The notes: generated by a model not told the origin, from the sequence alone. A stretch of DNA of 64,000 nucleotides from an uncultured Lentisphaeraceae bacterium (GCA_949282555.1 CASDPK010000009.1:1-64000), one strand, 5' to 3'; positions 53,803 to 61,750 are shown, counted from the stretch's first letter. Translations and numbers: made by a program.

Positions 53803-54666
53803 ATGGTCACAGAAATCACAAGCCTCGCCAATCCCAAGATCAAAGACGTCGTCCGCCTCCGCCAACGCAGCCACCGCGACGATGCCGGCCTCATGCTCAC
53901 CGAAGGCTACCGCGAAATCCGCCGCGCCCTCGACCACGCCTACCGCCCCACCGCCCTCTTCTATTGCGAGGACCTCTGGCTCAAACACGAACACGAGCCC
54001 GACATTCTCGAACGCTGTGCGGCGCTCGGCGCCAAATTGTATGCCTGCACGCGCCCCGTCTTTGAGAAAATCGCCTACCGCGAACGCCCCGACGGCCTCC
54101 TCGCCGTCGGCCCCCAAATCGCCTGCACCCTTCGCGACCTCCACCTCCCCAAAGACGCCCTCATCCTCGTCTGCGAATCCATCGAAAAACCCGGCAACCT
54201 CGGCACCATGCTCCGCAGTGCCGACGCCTCCGGCGCCAGCGCCGTCATCGTCTGCGACCCCTGCACCGACATCCACAACCCCAACGTCGTCCGCGCCTCC
54301 ACCGGCACCCTCTTCACCCTCCCCGTTGCCATCGCCACCGCGGAAGAAACCGTCGCCTGGCTCAAAGCCGAAGGCTTCGCCCTGATGGCCGCCACCCCCC
54401 ACGCCGAAAAACTCTACTTCGAGCAAAACCTCACCGGACGCGTCGCCCTCTGCCTCGGCAGCGAACAATACGGCCTCACCGACCACTTCATGCACGATGC
54501 CAACCTCCGCGTCCGCATCCCCATGCTCGGCGTCGCCGACAGCCTCAACGTCTCCGCCGCCGCCACCATCCTCCTCTCCGAAGTCGTCCGCCAACGCATC
54601 CTCTCCGGCCAAATCCGTCCCCCCGCCCCGGAACCCTGGCACGGCGAAGCCCAGCACGACCACTGA
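53803..54666 (+). CDS. SpoU/TrmH-family RNA 2'-O-methyltransferase
   Basis: 287 residues. An N-terminal substrate-binding domain (NPKIKDVVRLRQRSHRDDAG, LMLTEGYREIRRALDHAY) precedes the SPOUT knot: LILVCESIEKPGNLGTMLRS (motif 1), CLGSEQYGLT (motif 2) and IPMLGVADSLNVSAAATILL (motif 3). It methylates a ribose in tRNA or rRNA. The last codons (WHGEAQH) recur just downstream in a repeat, so the gene end is part of a duplicated unit. Confidence 0.93.
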   Translation: MVTEITSLANPKIKDVVRLRQRSHRDDAGLMLTEGYREIRRALDHAYRPTALFYCEDLWLKHEHEPDILERCAALGAKLYACTRPVFEKIAYRERPDGLLAVGPQIACTLRDLHLPKDALILVCESIEKPGNLGTMLRSADASGASAVIVCDPCTDIHNPNVVRASTGTLFTLPVAIATAEETVAWLKAEGFALMAATPHAEKLYFEQNLTGRVALCLGSEQYGLTDHFMHDANLRVRIPMLGVADSLNVSAAATILLSEVVRQRILSGQIRPPAPEPWHGEAQHDH

Positions 54667-54895
54667 GCAAATCAACTCCCTCCTAAAAAGCCTAAGGAGA
54701 GAGGAACGAGCGTATTATGTGAGCAAAACCATAAGCGCGTGCTGGTTTGCAATCACCTAAACTTGAATCAAACTTCTCAAATCCATTGCCAAACTTCTCA
54801 AATCATTTGAGAACCTGAAGCCTCATTTGAGAATTTGCACCCATTGCCAGTCGACTTCCCGACACGCACCTGGCACGGTGAAGCCCAGCACGAGC
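54664..54895 (+). repeat. Repeat unit, copy A (with half-site array A)
   Basis: About 230 bp that recurs at 56746-56975 (copy C), with the second half also at 56611-56745 (copy B). It holds CTAAAAAGCCTAAG, an ACGAGCGTATTATGTG stretch and the TTCTCAAAT array at 54774-54833. The SpoU-end-like stretch (CCTGGCACGG...) follows it at 54864. This region (54667-55014) holds no gene. Confidence 0.8.
54774..54833. promoter_or_regulatory. Half-site array A
   Basis: TTCTCAAAT at 54774-54782 and 54795-54803, then a one-base gap and ATTTGAGAA at 54805-54813 and 54825-54833. The centre is the perfect 19-bp palindrome TTCTCAAATCATTTGAGAA, flanked by outward half-sites at 21 and 20 bp, near two helical turns. 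Confidence 0.7.
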
Positions 54896-55014
54896 ACCAA
54901 TCCCTCACGAGGGCATCCACACGGAAGCCAAGTTCACAAAAGAAACCAAAGCCGACAGGCGGAAGCCTGCCAACTTTGGTTCGTGAGGGAAAGAAATAAC
55001 CGCAAAACGACTAC

Positions 55015-56508
55015 TCAATCACTTGATGCCGGGAAGGCCCCGTCCTTTTCCGAAAAAACGTATCTTTGCTTAGAGCTTCTCGGGCGTTCGGGATAACACA
55101 ATCTTAGTTTACCCTCCTCAAGCAACGGAGTAACATAACGAGACATTGCATAAGAGATAGATTTGATTCCCAAAAAGGCGGCGATTTCACGCCGAGTACG
55201 CGGAATCGAACAAAACCCACACAAATCCTCCCCAGCCTTTCTTGCCACAACCAAAGGTATTGAAACGGATAGATCGCGTATCGCGAGGGAGCGTGTCTTG
55301 AGACAGACGACAAATTCCCCCCTGTCACTGGAGAACTCCGGTTCGGGAAGTCCGGCATCCGCCATCGCCCGACGAATACGGGGAATCCCAGAATAACGAT
55401 TTTCCGTTTGACCGAGACTCTCCATTGCGAGGATGAGCTCAGGATTACGCGTGTCTGGCTGAACCATTCCAAGCTGATCAATCCCAATCCGCCCATAAAT
55501 GCCTCCCGGATTCCGAATTTCCATCCGGTCTTGGAACATAATGAGCTGAATAGGCTTACTTTCGGTATAGCGACTGTAATCACGATGGACCAACGCATTA
55601 AGAATCGCCTCACGCACCGCATCGAGGGGATATTCCGGAACATCCTCACGTTGGCCGGAATGTGGATTAATCCGAACCTCCATCCGCATATTGCGCTTGA
55701 CGAAAGCAAGCGCCCCCTCGAGCATTTCCGAAAGACCTCCCTCCATCCGGGCGCTGTCCAAAAAGCGAGCGCCGGCATCATTCAATTCTCCCGCTTCATT
55801 GCCGGGCAAACGAGTGGCAACAATGGACAACTGTGGAAAAAGCGACTGTGGATAGAACCCAAAAAGCAAAAGAGCCGTGAGCGTGCATTGACCATTCCGC
55901 TTGATGAACGTCAACTCATACAAGTGTTCCCGGGAGACCTCATTCAGATTGGGGCGATCCTTGGTTCGTATTTGGAGATAAGTCTCAAGAGCCTTGGAAT
56001 CAAGAAGCGTCTCACACAAGCCCTCGACCGGCCGCAAATCATCCTTGATTTGTTTCCGATAAGCCTCATAACTGTAGACCTCATAGTCCGTCATCGGCTT
56101 GTCAGCATCGCCAACACGCACGAATGACCCCCGTATACGTCCAAGTGCGCGCTTAAAACAAGGACGTTCCGAAAGATCCAAAGGCGGAATTTCCGCCGTA
56201 ACAAAATGAAGCCCATTTTCTGTGTAAACAGAAAGAATCGGACGAACGACGGGATACATTTCCTCCCCTATTTCCTGCAACTTCCGTTGGAGATCATTCA
56301 CATCATAGACCCCCACCTTGGCAAATGCCTGCCCCTCATCCAATCCAAAGAGAAGAATCCCCCCTTCATTTTGGTTGGCAAATGCCGAAAACGTATCATA
56401 GAGCCTGCTTGGACATCCCTTATGCGCAGCCTTAATCTCCAATGTCTTCAACTCACAGGGCTGTCGTCCAACCTTATCCAAAAGAGCCTTAAATTCTTCT
56501 TCGACCAT
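55015..56508 (-). CDS. AlbA_2/Schlafen-type domain and HATPase_c_4 transcriptional regulator-like protein
   Basis: 497 residues. Residues about 20-130 are an AlbA_2 (Schlafen) domain: LEIKAAHKGCPSRLYDTFSA, FANQNEGGILLFGLDE and RGSFVRVGDAD. Residues about 290-410 are an HATPase_c_4 domain (YPLDAVREAILNALVHRDYS, RMEIRNPGGIYGRI), and a winged helix ends the chain (RREIAAFLGIKSISYAMSRY). Such proteins are linked to stress, defence and gene control; no function is proven for this one. GGAGGTG precedes ATG 56508. It is AT-richer than its neighbours and lies between copies of an operator-like array, so it may bind them and be acquired. Confidence 0.82.
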   Translation of the reverse strand: MVEEEFKALLDKVGRQPCELKTLEIKAAHKGCPSRLYDTFSAFANQNEGGILLFGLDEGQAFAKVGVYDVNDLQRKLQEIGEEMYPVVRPILSVYTENGLHFVTAEIPPLDLSERPCFKRALGRIRGSFVRVGDADKPMTDYEVYSYEAYRKQIKDDLRPVEGLCETLLDSKALETYLQIRTKDRPNLNEVSREHLYELTFIKRNGQCTLTALLLFGFYPQSLFPQLSIVATRLPGNEAGELNDAGARFLDSARMEGGLSEMLEGALAFVKRNMRMEVRINPHSGQREDVPEYPLDAVREAILNALVHRDYSRYTESKPIQLIMFQDRMEIRNPGGIYGRIGIDQLGMVQPDTRNPELILAMESLGQTENRYSGIPRIRRAMADAGLPEPEFSSDRGEFVVCLKTRSLAIRDLSVSIPLVVARKAGEDLCGFCSIPRTRREIAAFLGIKSISYAMSRYVTPLLEEGKLRLCYPERPRSSKQRYVFSEKDGAFPASSD

Positions 56509-56610
56509 AACGCCACCTCCATTGAACTCCGTGACACCCCACAGGATACCAAAATTCATAAAATGCGTTGATAAAATTTCTTAAAACAGATCAAAATCCG
56601 TAAAGATTTA

Positions 56611-56745
56611 ACGAATCTTCTCAAATCCATTGTCAAACTTCTCAAATCATTTGAGAACCTGAAGCCCCATTTGAGAAGTTGCATTCATTGCCAGCCAACG
56701 CCCCGACACGCACCTGGCACGGCGAAACCTAGTCTTGAACGTTCG
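56611..56745 (+). repeat. Repeat unit, copy B (second half only)
   Basis: Matches the second half of copy A, including the array and the CACCTGGCACGG stretch, and lies just upstream of the AlbA-type gene's start. Confidence 0.75.
56618..56677. promoter_or_regulatory. Half-site array B
   Basis: TTCTCAAAT at 56618-56626 and 56639-56647; ATTTGAGAA at 56649-56657 and 56669-56677. Spacings are the same as in A. It is about 110 bp before the AlbA-type gene, and contains TTGACA on that gene's strand. Confidence 0.7.
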
Positions 56746-56975
56746 CGAATCAACGCCCTTCTAAAAAGCCTAAGAACAGAAAAACGAGCGTATGATGTGG
56801 GCAAAACCATAAACGCGCGTTGGTTCGCAACCCCCTAAACTTGAATCAAGATTGAATCAAAATTGAATCAAACGTCTCAAATCCATTGTCAAACTTCTCA
56901 AATCATTTGAGAACCTGAAGCCCCATTTGAGAAGTTGCATTCATTACCAGCCGATCCCCGGTACACTCCTAGCAC
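56746..56975 (+). repeat. Repeat unit, copy C
   Basis: Full-length relative of copy A, with small insertions of TTGAATCAA units. Confidence 0.75.
56874..56933. promoter_or_regulatory. Half-site array C
   Basis: GTCTCAAAT (one mismatch) at 56874-56882, TTCTCAAAT at 56895-56903, ATTTGAGAA at 56905-56913 and 56925-56933; same spacings as A and B. Confidence 0.65.
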
Positions 56976-56987
56976 ACCCTCTCATCC

Positions 56988-57050
56988 CCCCACCCACTTA
57001 GAGGCGCAGGCGAAGGATTCGGTGCGCCGACATCTGCGCCATAGGTGGGG
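56988..57050. ncRNA. Possible structured RNA segment
   Basis: CCCCACC (56988-56994) pairs with GGTGGGG (57044-57050); within it GGCGCAG pairs with CTGCGCC and an inner CGGTGCGCCG folds. A terminator-like hairpin with a T-run follows at 57070-57112. No promoter is convincing, so the direction is open. Confidence 0.3.
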
Positions 57051-57069
57051 CTCTATAAATAGGAAAAGA

Positions 57070-57112
57070 GGACGTGTGCGTGAAAGAAGCGCACCACGTC
57101 CTTTTCTCTTTC
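57070..57112. terminator. Bidirectional terminator-like hairpin
   Basis: GGACGTG (57070-57076) pairs with CACGTCC (57095-57101); T-rich runs lie on both sides (TTTTCTCTTTC on plus, TCTTTTCC on minus). Confidence 0.5.
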
Positions 57113-57237
57113 AAACAATGAGGAAAAGGCCCCCTAGCGAAGCCATCACCCCTCACCTCTCACAAGCGATCACGTATCCACATGTTACAACTCCATCCAC
57201 TCCCCTGCTCATTATCTCCCTATCCCAACAAAAAGAA

Positions 57238-57261
57238 CGAGGCACGGACACCCGTGCCTCG
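57238..57261 (-). terminator. Terminator of cassette 1
   Basis: CGAGGCACGG and CCGTGCCTCG arms around a 4-base loop; a run of T on the minus strand follows. The arm sequence is a relative of the perfect palindromes that end the other cassettes. Confidence 0.8.
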
Positions 57262-57285
57262 CTTTTCCTTCAATCTCAATTCGTG

Positions 57286-57825
57286 TTACGCCACGCGCCG
57301 CTTCAACGCAAGCCCCGCAACGCCCAACGCCAAGAGCGCCAGCACCGTCGGCTCAGGGATAGCCTGAACAGCCGTCCAATCTCTCGTCCCCTTGAATTGT
57401 TCGGCCGTCCAAACAACAGAGGTGGCTGCATCTGTACTCTCTTCATCATAAGGAGTCCCCGATTGCACAGAACTAATCATAACGTTCTGTCTCCCTTCGT
57501 CAAAGATAACAACAAAGAAGTCATAAGACGTGTGTGCCTCGATTCCGGCACCCAACACACTGATAGATCTCGAAACAATTCCATTTGCTGTCAAGTTTCG
57601 CGAAACCTCCGGAGCCACCCAAGTCCCAGCTTGGATACTCGCCAATGTTCCACTCGCCTCGTCAGTCCCACCAACGCACAAATACGCTACATAATTACTT
57701 AGATTTCCCCCCGCAGGTGAAGCCGCAACAGTCGCCGTAGGATTTCCACTCCCCCATGTGATAGCGGCCGCTTGAGCGATTCCTCCGAGAAAGAGAACCA
57801 ACGCTAAAATGAATGCTTTTTTCAT
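57286..57825 (-). CDS. PEP-CTERM protein of cassette 1
   Basis: 179 residues. A signal peptide (MKKAFILALVLFLGGIAQA) is followed by AITWGSGNP, the opening shared by all paralogues here (A-x-h-x-WG), a beta-rich body with YDFFVVIFDEGRQNVMISS, and the sorting tail IPEPTVLALLALGVAGLAL plus KRR. In PEP-CTERM/exosortase systems that tail is cut and the protein moved to the surface or matrix; no exosortase gene is in the window. AGGAAGG precedes the ATG, which lies 18 bp after the partner gene. Confidence 0.88.
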   Translation of the reverse strand: MKKAFILALVLFLGGIAQAAAITWGSGNPTATVAASPAGGNLSNYVAYLCVGGTDEASGTLASIQAGTWVAPEVSRNLTANGIVSRSISVLGAGIEAHTSYDFFVVIFDEGRQNVMISSVQSGTPYDEESTDAATSVVWTAEQFKGTRDWTAVQAIPEPTVLALLALGVAGLALKRRVA

Positions 57826-57843
57826 TGTAACCTTCCTGTTTCG

Positions 57844-58539
57844 TTACTTAGAGATACCATCAACCGACAACGTGGCTCCCGCCTGCGATGTCGTTAGCCA
57901 AAAACTTGCCCCTAGAGTGAGTTTCTCAGTCACTGGAACATAGTCCTTATCCAGCCACCCGCCATAATCTTTCCAGTAGGAATAAACAGCATACGTGTCA
58001 CCCTTCCTTACCTGTATCTCGTCCCCATCGGATAAACCACTCCAATTTGCGTTACTGTTCAAATCCAACGCAACAGGAAGCCCTAATGAGACCATTTGCA
58101 ACCCAGCCTCACTCACATACTTGTATTCACCAGCTACAACAGCACCTCGAAGGGTGATGTCAACTGAACGTCCCGGCGTCTTTAGCCAAAACGCCGTTCC
58201 CGGAACCAGTTTTTGTGTTGCAGGATTAAAGCTTTCGTCAAGCCACCCGCCGTAATCTTTCCAGTAGGAATAAATGGTATATCTATTTTCAAAGGGCTTA
58301 TCCTTGTTATAGACTTGAAGTTCGTCACCGTCTTGAAAATCCCCATCTATAACTTGTGCTACAGATTGAGGCTCCCCATCCAGTCCGGTAAAAACCGCCC
58401 CCAGCATATTGAATCCAGGAGTCGTTCTCACCGTCGTGTAACCGACGATGTCGCTTTCAACGGCGGCGGATAGACGCCCGTTAAAAAACAGCAGTCCCGC
58501 CAGTAGGGCTGCGCAAGCTAAAATTCGTTTGACGTCCAT
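57844..58539 (-). CDS. Secreted 'VGYTT' two-repeat protein of cassette 1 (intact head)
   Basis: 231 residues. Signal peptide MDVKRILACAALLAGLLFF, then NGRLSAAVESDIVGYTT, the conserved block, and two internal repeats, each with GDE(L/I)QV...YSYWKDYGGWLD followed by (A/S)FWL(K/T)T. Such 'VESDIVGYxT' secreted proteins recur in Kiritimatiellota and relatives; function unknown. This is the only one of the four visible copies with a ribosome binding site (GAGGAG), a start codon, a standard signal and a well-formed promoter (58643-58671), so I take it as the expressed copy. Confidence 0.8.
   Translation of the reverse strand: MDVKRILACAALLAGLLFFNGRLSAAVESDIVGYTTVRTTPGFNMLGAVFTGLDGEPQSVAQVIDGDFQDGDELQVYNKDKPFENRYTIYSYWKDYGGWLDESFNPATQKLVPGTAFWLKTPGRSVDITLRGAVVAGEYKYVSEAGLQMVSLGLPVALDLNSNANWSGLSDGDEIQVRKGDTYAVYSYWKDYGGWLDKDYVPVTEKLTLGASFWLTTSQAGATLSVDGISK
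58432..58482 (-). repeat. Conserved 5' block, copy 1
   Basis: Encodes NGRLSAAVESDIVGYTT. DNA is nearly identical to the blocks at 58991-59046, 61474-61539 and 62404-62468 (core ACGGGCGTCTATCCGCCGCC), while sequence beyond the block differs. Confidence 0.85.
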
Positions 58540-58642
58540 CTCTCTCAACTCCTCTCGCAGAGGCAAAAGCCTGACAAATCAGTCTTTCAACGGTGTTCAT
58601 CAACGCCTCGTGACTCCCTCTCGGGGCACGAACAACACCATC

Positions 58643-58671
58643 ATAGTAACATTGAGGTCTGTGACTTGCAA
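58643..58671 (-). promoter_or_regulatory. Promoter of cassette 1
   Basis: TTGCAA, 17 bases, TACTAT on the minus strand, giving a leader of about 100 bases. Confidence 0.6.
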
Positions 58672-58869
58672 GTAAAAAAGATGAAATATTCTTTTTGGTA
58701 CAGCGGGTTCATTGGCAACAGATACCTTCCTTTGGAGCGGTGTCTCCGTATGTTTTGCCACTCGGGTCACATGTTAGCACTCCTATTCTGTGCGCGTTTT
58801 AGCAAATACTTTCTTCAGCTTCTTCGATAGGGATATCCGAAGAAGTCCCTATATCCTGTTGGTTCCTCA

Positions 58870-58875
58870 TATAAT
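58870..58875 (+). promoter_or_regulatory. -10-like box toward cassette 2
   Basis: TATAAT is perfect but no -35 hexamer lies at the right distance. Confidence 0.35.
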
Positions 58876-58928
58876 ATGAAAACGTTGTCGGATTCTGTCT
58901 GAGATAGAGGCAGGTGCCATGATCCCCC

Positions 58929-59627
58929 ATGGAGAAAACTCGCCAAAACCCACTTATATCGGCCTTTGGTTCCTTTTTTGGCCATGTGAATCTAAACGGG
59001 CGTCTATCCGCCGCCGTTGAAAGTGATGTCGTTGGATACACGACGACAGCTTTGCCTCTTGGTTATTCTTTGGTTGGCCTTCCCTTCGATAGTCTTAATG
59101 GCAAAACCTCGCTTTCCATTCAAGATATCAGTATTGAGAATAGTCAAGTGGGTGATGTAATTCAATACTGGGAGAATGATCTTCTACAATCTGCCACATA
59201 TCGTATCCGCAATGGTGTGAGTGGTTGGTGGAAAAGTTTCACAGAACTCTCGACTAAGACATTTAGTCCGGGAGAAGGGTTTTGGGTTCGGAAAAATGCG
59301 GAGGGAAATCTTACTTTTTCCGGAAAGTTGGTGGATCTTGACAAGGTGACAACGATAACCGAAGCAGGCAAATTTGTCCTCATTAGTCCGAAACTTCCAA
59401 AAGAATATGCGGTCAATGATATTTTATTCGAGGGTATTTCAACTGGTGATCAAATCCAGTATTGGGATGGGGACAAGCTTGTATCGTTGACATATCGTAG
59501 TCGGGGCGACATCACAGGTTGGTGGAGTAATTTCACTACATTGTCGGATAAGGTGTTCGCTCCGACAGAAGGGTTTTATCTTTTGACTAAGACTCCTGTC
59601 ACCGTTAAGTTTCCTGACGTTCGTTAA
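58929..59627 (+). CDS. 'VGYTT' two-repeat protein of cassette 2, doubtful N-terminus
   Basis: 232 residues from ATG 58929. NLNGRLSAAVESDVVGYTTT is the block; two repeats follow (GDVIQYWENDLLQSATYRIR and GDQIQYWDGDKLVSLTYRSR, each with a GWW(K/S)xFTxLS and EGF(W/Y)). The first 20 residues (MEKTRQNPLISAFGSFFGHV) are unlike cassette 1 and are a poor signal peptide; no good ribosome binding site precedes the ATG. The body is intact, so this is either expressed from an odd start or a silent copy. Confidence 0.65.
   Translation: MEKTRQNPLISAFGSFFGHVNLNGRLSAAVESDVVGYTTTALPLGYSLVGLPFDSLNGKTSLSIQDISIENSQVGDVIQYWENDLLQSATYRIRNGVSGWWKSFTELSTKTFSPGEGFWVRKNAEGNLTFSGKLVDLDKVTTITEAGKFVLISPKLPKEYAVNDILFEGISTGDQIQYWDGDKLVSLTYRSRGDITGWWSNFTTLSDKVFAPTEGFYLLTKTPVTVKFPDVR
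58991..59046 (+). repeat. Conserved 5' block, copy 2
   Basis: Encodes NGRLSAAVESDVVGYTT; inverted relative to copy 1, 508 bp away. Confidence 0.85.
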
Positions 59628-59658
59628 AGAGAAATTCACAGCCTAAGGAAAAGTAATC

Positions 59659-60186
59659 ATGAAACTTCTTGTCGTTTCCATTAGCCTTTTTATCGCCAGC
59701 GTGATGCATGCCGCTTCCATCAAATGGGGGGTAATGGGCAACACAACGCCTATTACTACACCAAATGGCTCTATTGCATATTTCATTGAAAGTTCAGCTT
59801 CTCGTGAAAGTATTCTCAGTTCGATCGCGAATGAGTCCTTCGATTTTGGAACGGCTCTCGGCTCTGGTGTTGTGACGGATGGCAATGTGTATGACATAGG
59901 GACTGATGACAATTACTACGTTGCCTCTGCTGATTTGCCGGTAGGAACGGATTATAGCTTCTATGTTGTCATTTTTAACACAACTACGGCAGACGAAGCG
60001 ACGCAGTTCATATTAAGCTCAGAGTATGTTGCGAGTATTTACGAAGGTGATAATCCTCAAACCATTATCGATTTTGGCCCGAACGTGGACAGCGAAGGGT
60101 GGACAAGCATTGTGCCTGAACCTACCGCGTTGGCCCTTCTTGCGCTGGGCGTGGCTGGATTGGCCCTTCGCCGGCGTGTAGCGTGA
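59659..60186 (+). CDS. PEP-CTERM protein of cassette 2
   Basis: 175 residues. Signal peptide (LLVVSISLFIASVMHA), mature start ASIKWGVMGN, body with YSFYVVIFNTTTADEATQFI, and tail VPEPTALALLALGVAGLALR plus RR. AAGGAAAAG precedes the ATG. It lies 31 bp after its partner and ends at a palindromic terminator shared with cassette 3. Confidence 0.87.
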   Translation: MKLLVVSISLFIASVMHAASIKWGVMGNTTPITTPNGSIAYFIESSASRESILSSIANESFDFGTALGSGVVTDGNVYDIGTDDNYYVASADLPVGTDYSFYVVIFNTTTADEATQFILSSEYVASIYEGDNPQTIIDFGPNVDSEGWTSIVPEPTALALLALGVAGLALRRRVA

Positions 60187-60331
60187 TAATCGGATTCTTC
60201 AAAAGTGAACGAGGCGCGGAATTCCGCGCCTCGTTTCGTTTATTCGTCTGAAAGTAAGAACTTATGCCACACGGCGCTTCAACGCAAGCCCCGCAACGCC
60301 CAACGCCAAGAGGGCAAGCACCGTCGGCTCT
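60116..60331. repeat. Convergent hub 1 (copy of hub 2)
   Basis: About 215 bp holding the 3' ends of two converging PEP-CTERM genes and the palindrome. Near-identical to 63571-63785, with a few substitutions and a 2-bp longer palindrome in the second. Confidence 0.88.
60210..60233. terminator. Bidirectional palindromic terminator of hub 1
   Basis: A perfect 24-bp palindrome (CGAGGCGCGGAA and its complement) flanked by TTTCGTTT on one side and an A-rich stretch on the other. Confidence 0.8.
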
Positions 60332-60816
60332 GGAACAGGGATCTCCGACCATGCCAGCGTTCCGTCCGCGTTGAAATAAAGTTCGCCAACGTGTTCCGAA
60401 GAGCCAGGAAGTGTACCACCGTCAAAAAGTTCTTGGGTGTCACTAATTGCATAGTACCCACTGGAGACCTGCGACAAATCGGTTACATCCGAAGTAGTAT
60501 AAATAACCACGTAATAATACCCAGATCCTTCAGCCTTAAACTGAGAGTCTTGGTCTACGGTCGAGGTTATATAAATTCCTCCCACCTGAACACTTCCAGA
60601 CGCAATAAACGACGCTCCTGTTGTATCCCATCCAGAAGTCGCAGACCACGTTGGAATACTCCCTGTGCTACTTTCGACCATATACAAGAACGCCGTTCCC
60701 GTCCAATCGGTGGTTCCGGACGGCCCATTCACCGTCGAATCCGTTCCCCACGAAATCGAGGCGGAATACGCAAGCGTACCAACAAATGCAAGACATGCCA
60801 AAATAAACGTCTTCAT
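60262..60816 (-). CDS. PEP-CTERM protein of cassette 3
   Basis: 184 residues. Signal (MKTFILACLAFVGTLAYSAS), mature start ISWGTDSTVNGPS, body with YYYVVIYTTSDVTDLSQVSS, and tail VPEPTVLALLALGVAGLALK plus RR. AAGGAA lies before ATG 60816. It follows its partner by 27 bp. Confidence 0.87.
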   Translation of the reverse strand: MKTFILACLAFVGTLAYSASISWGTDSTVNGPSGTTDWTGTAFLYMVESSTGSIPTWSATSGWDTTGASFIASGSVQVGGIYITSTVDQDSQFKAEGSGYYYVVIYTTSDVTDLSQVSSGYYAISDTQELFDGGTLPGSSEHVGELYFNADGTLAWSEIPVPEPTVLALLALGVAGLALKRRVA

Positions 60817-60843
60817 GGCTGACCTATTCCTTCTGTTTACCAC

Positions 60844-61530
60844 TCATTGAGCCGGGGAGGAAAACTCAAGTGTTCCATTCGAGCGCATCTTATTGAATAC
60901 AAAGCATTCATCGGCAGAGATACTATCTGTCGTGACCTCTGCCTCCACCGTGCCATCAGCACCCACTTTGTGCCATCCGGTGGTTGTCAGAACGTAAGAC
61001 GTGTACGCTTTTGTCGTGGGATCGAGACGCTGGAGCGTATCAGCCCTACTTGGATTATCGTTTGCATAGAGTGTTCCAGCGAGCGAGCTGATAGCCATTG
61101 AGACAGGATATGGATTGGCGACAAGATTGAGGCCACGCTTGAGCGTCACGCTCTTAGATGACTCCGAAAGGACTTCTCCTGCCGCAAGAATTGAGCCCGC
61201 TTCACGATTCTTATAAAGAAAAACTCCTTGCCCTGGGGCAATGACATCTGTTGTGACAGTGTCCTCACCATCTTTTGTCCACCCTTGGGTCTTATAATAA
61301 TACGTTGTGTAGGCTTTCGTGTCAGGATCTTGCACTAAAAGATAATCCGCACGCGCAACATTGTCATTCGCATAAAGATTCCCAGAGAGCTGAGCGATTG
61401 GATATCCCTCTTGGGAACCCTCTAAGGACAAAAACGGAACCGCAAGGGCAAAGAAGCCACGGGGAAGTGACGTCGTCGTGTAGCCGACGATGTCGCTTTC
61501 AACGGCGGCGGATAGACGCCCGTTTAGATG
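60844..61530 (-). pseudogene. 'VGYTT' two-repeat gene of cassette 3, without start codon
   Basis: From HLNGRLSAAVESDIVGYTTT the frame is intact to its stop and encodes two repeats (LYANDNVARADYLLVQDPDT and LYANDNPSRADTLQRLDPTT, each then TKAYT and GW). Upstream the frame stays open but has no ATG, GTG or TTG with a ribosome binding site; that DNA is the promoter and first codons of the antitoxin gene on the other strand. It should be silent unless recombined onto an expressed head. Confidence 0.7.
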
Positions 61531-61539
61531 CGCAGAAGG
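61474..61539 (-). repeat. Conserved 5' block, copy 3
   Basis: Extends further than copies 1 and 2: with copy 4 it shares CTTCTGCGCATCTAAACGGG before the core, about 65 bp in all. Inverted relative to copy 4. Confidence 0.85.
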
Positions 61540-61554
61540 TATGTGAAGATGTGT

Positions 61555-61560
61555 TATAAT
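61555..61560 (+). promoter_or_regulatory. Extended -10 box of the toxin-antitoxin operon
   Basis: TGTTATAAT (TGn plus perfect TATAAT), 22 bases before the antitoxin start; the -35 is poor. Confidence 0.5.
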
Positions 61561-61582
61561 CAAAACCAGAAGGAGGGCCGCG

Positions 61583-61750
61583 ATGATTCCTACAACATCT
61601 GATTCTGTCGCGCAAAGACAGTTGATGGAAGCGCTTCGCGCCGCGCAAAAGAAGATTGTCGCTGAAGGAAAACGTGCACAGTCTTGCATAGAGGAACAAC
61701 GGCGACGGGCCATCGCCGAACGCGCAAAGTTGCTTTGGGGGGCGAAGTGA
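61583..61750 (+). CDS. Putative antitoxin (55 aa) of the zeta-type toxin
   Basis: MIPTTSDSVAQRQLMEALRA continues as an alanine/arginine-rich helix (QRRRAIAERAKLLWGAK). The size, helical nature and coupling to a downstream kinase fit an antitoxin. AAGGAGG lies 6 bases before the ATG. Its stop overlaps the toxin start (GTGA). No known antitoxin family is recognised. Confidence 0.6.
   Translation: MIPTTSDSVAQRQLMEALRAAQKKIVAEGKRAQSCIEEQRRRAIAERAKLLWGAK

Larger units (their letters stand above)
56509..57285. other. Intergenic region with arrays B and C and a structured segment
   Basis: Apart from the arrays (56618-56677, 56874-56933), a stem-loop region (56988-57050) and terminators (57070-57112, 57238-57261), I see no gene. 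Copy C differs from A in having three tandem TTGAATCAA units (56841-56872) where A has one. Confidence 0.6.
58540..58928. other. Divergent control region between cassettes 1 and 2
   Basis: Holds the cassette 1 promoter (58643-58671) and a TATAAT box toward cassette 2 (58870-58875). No gene seen. Confidence 0.6.

Noticed and set aside
54664-56975. A CRISPR array suggested by repeated TTCTCAAAT motifs
   Set aside because: The repeats are palindromic half-sites with fixed 20/21-bp phasing in three separate copies, with no regular spacers and no cas genes.
56935-57702. A 255-codon plus-strand frame across the end of cassette 1
   Set aside because: Mostly antisense of the PEP-CTERM gene and intergenic repeats; no start signal.
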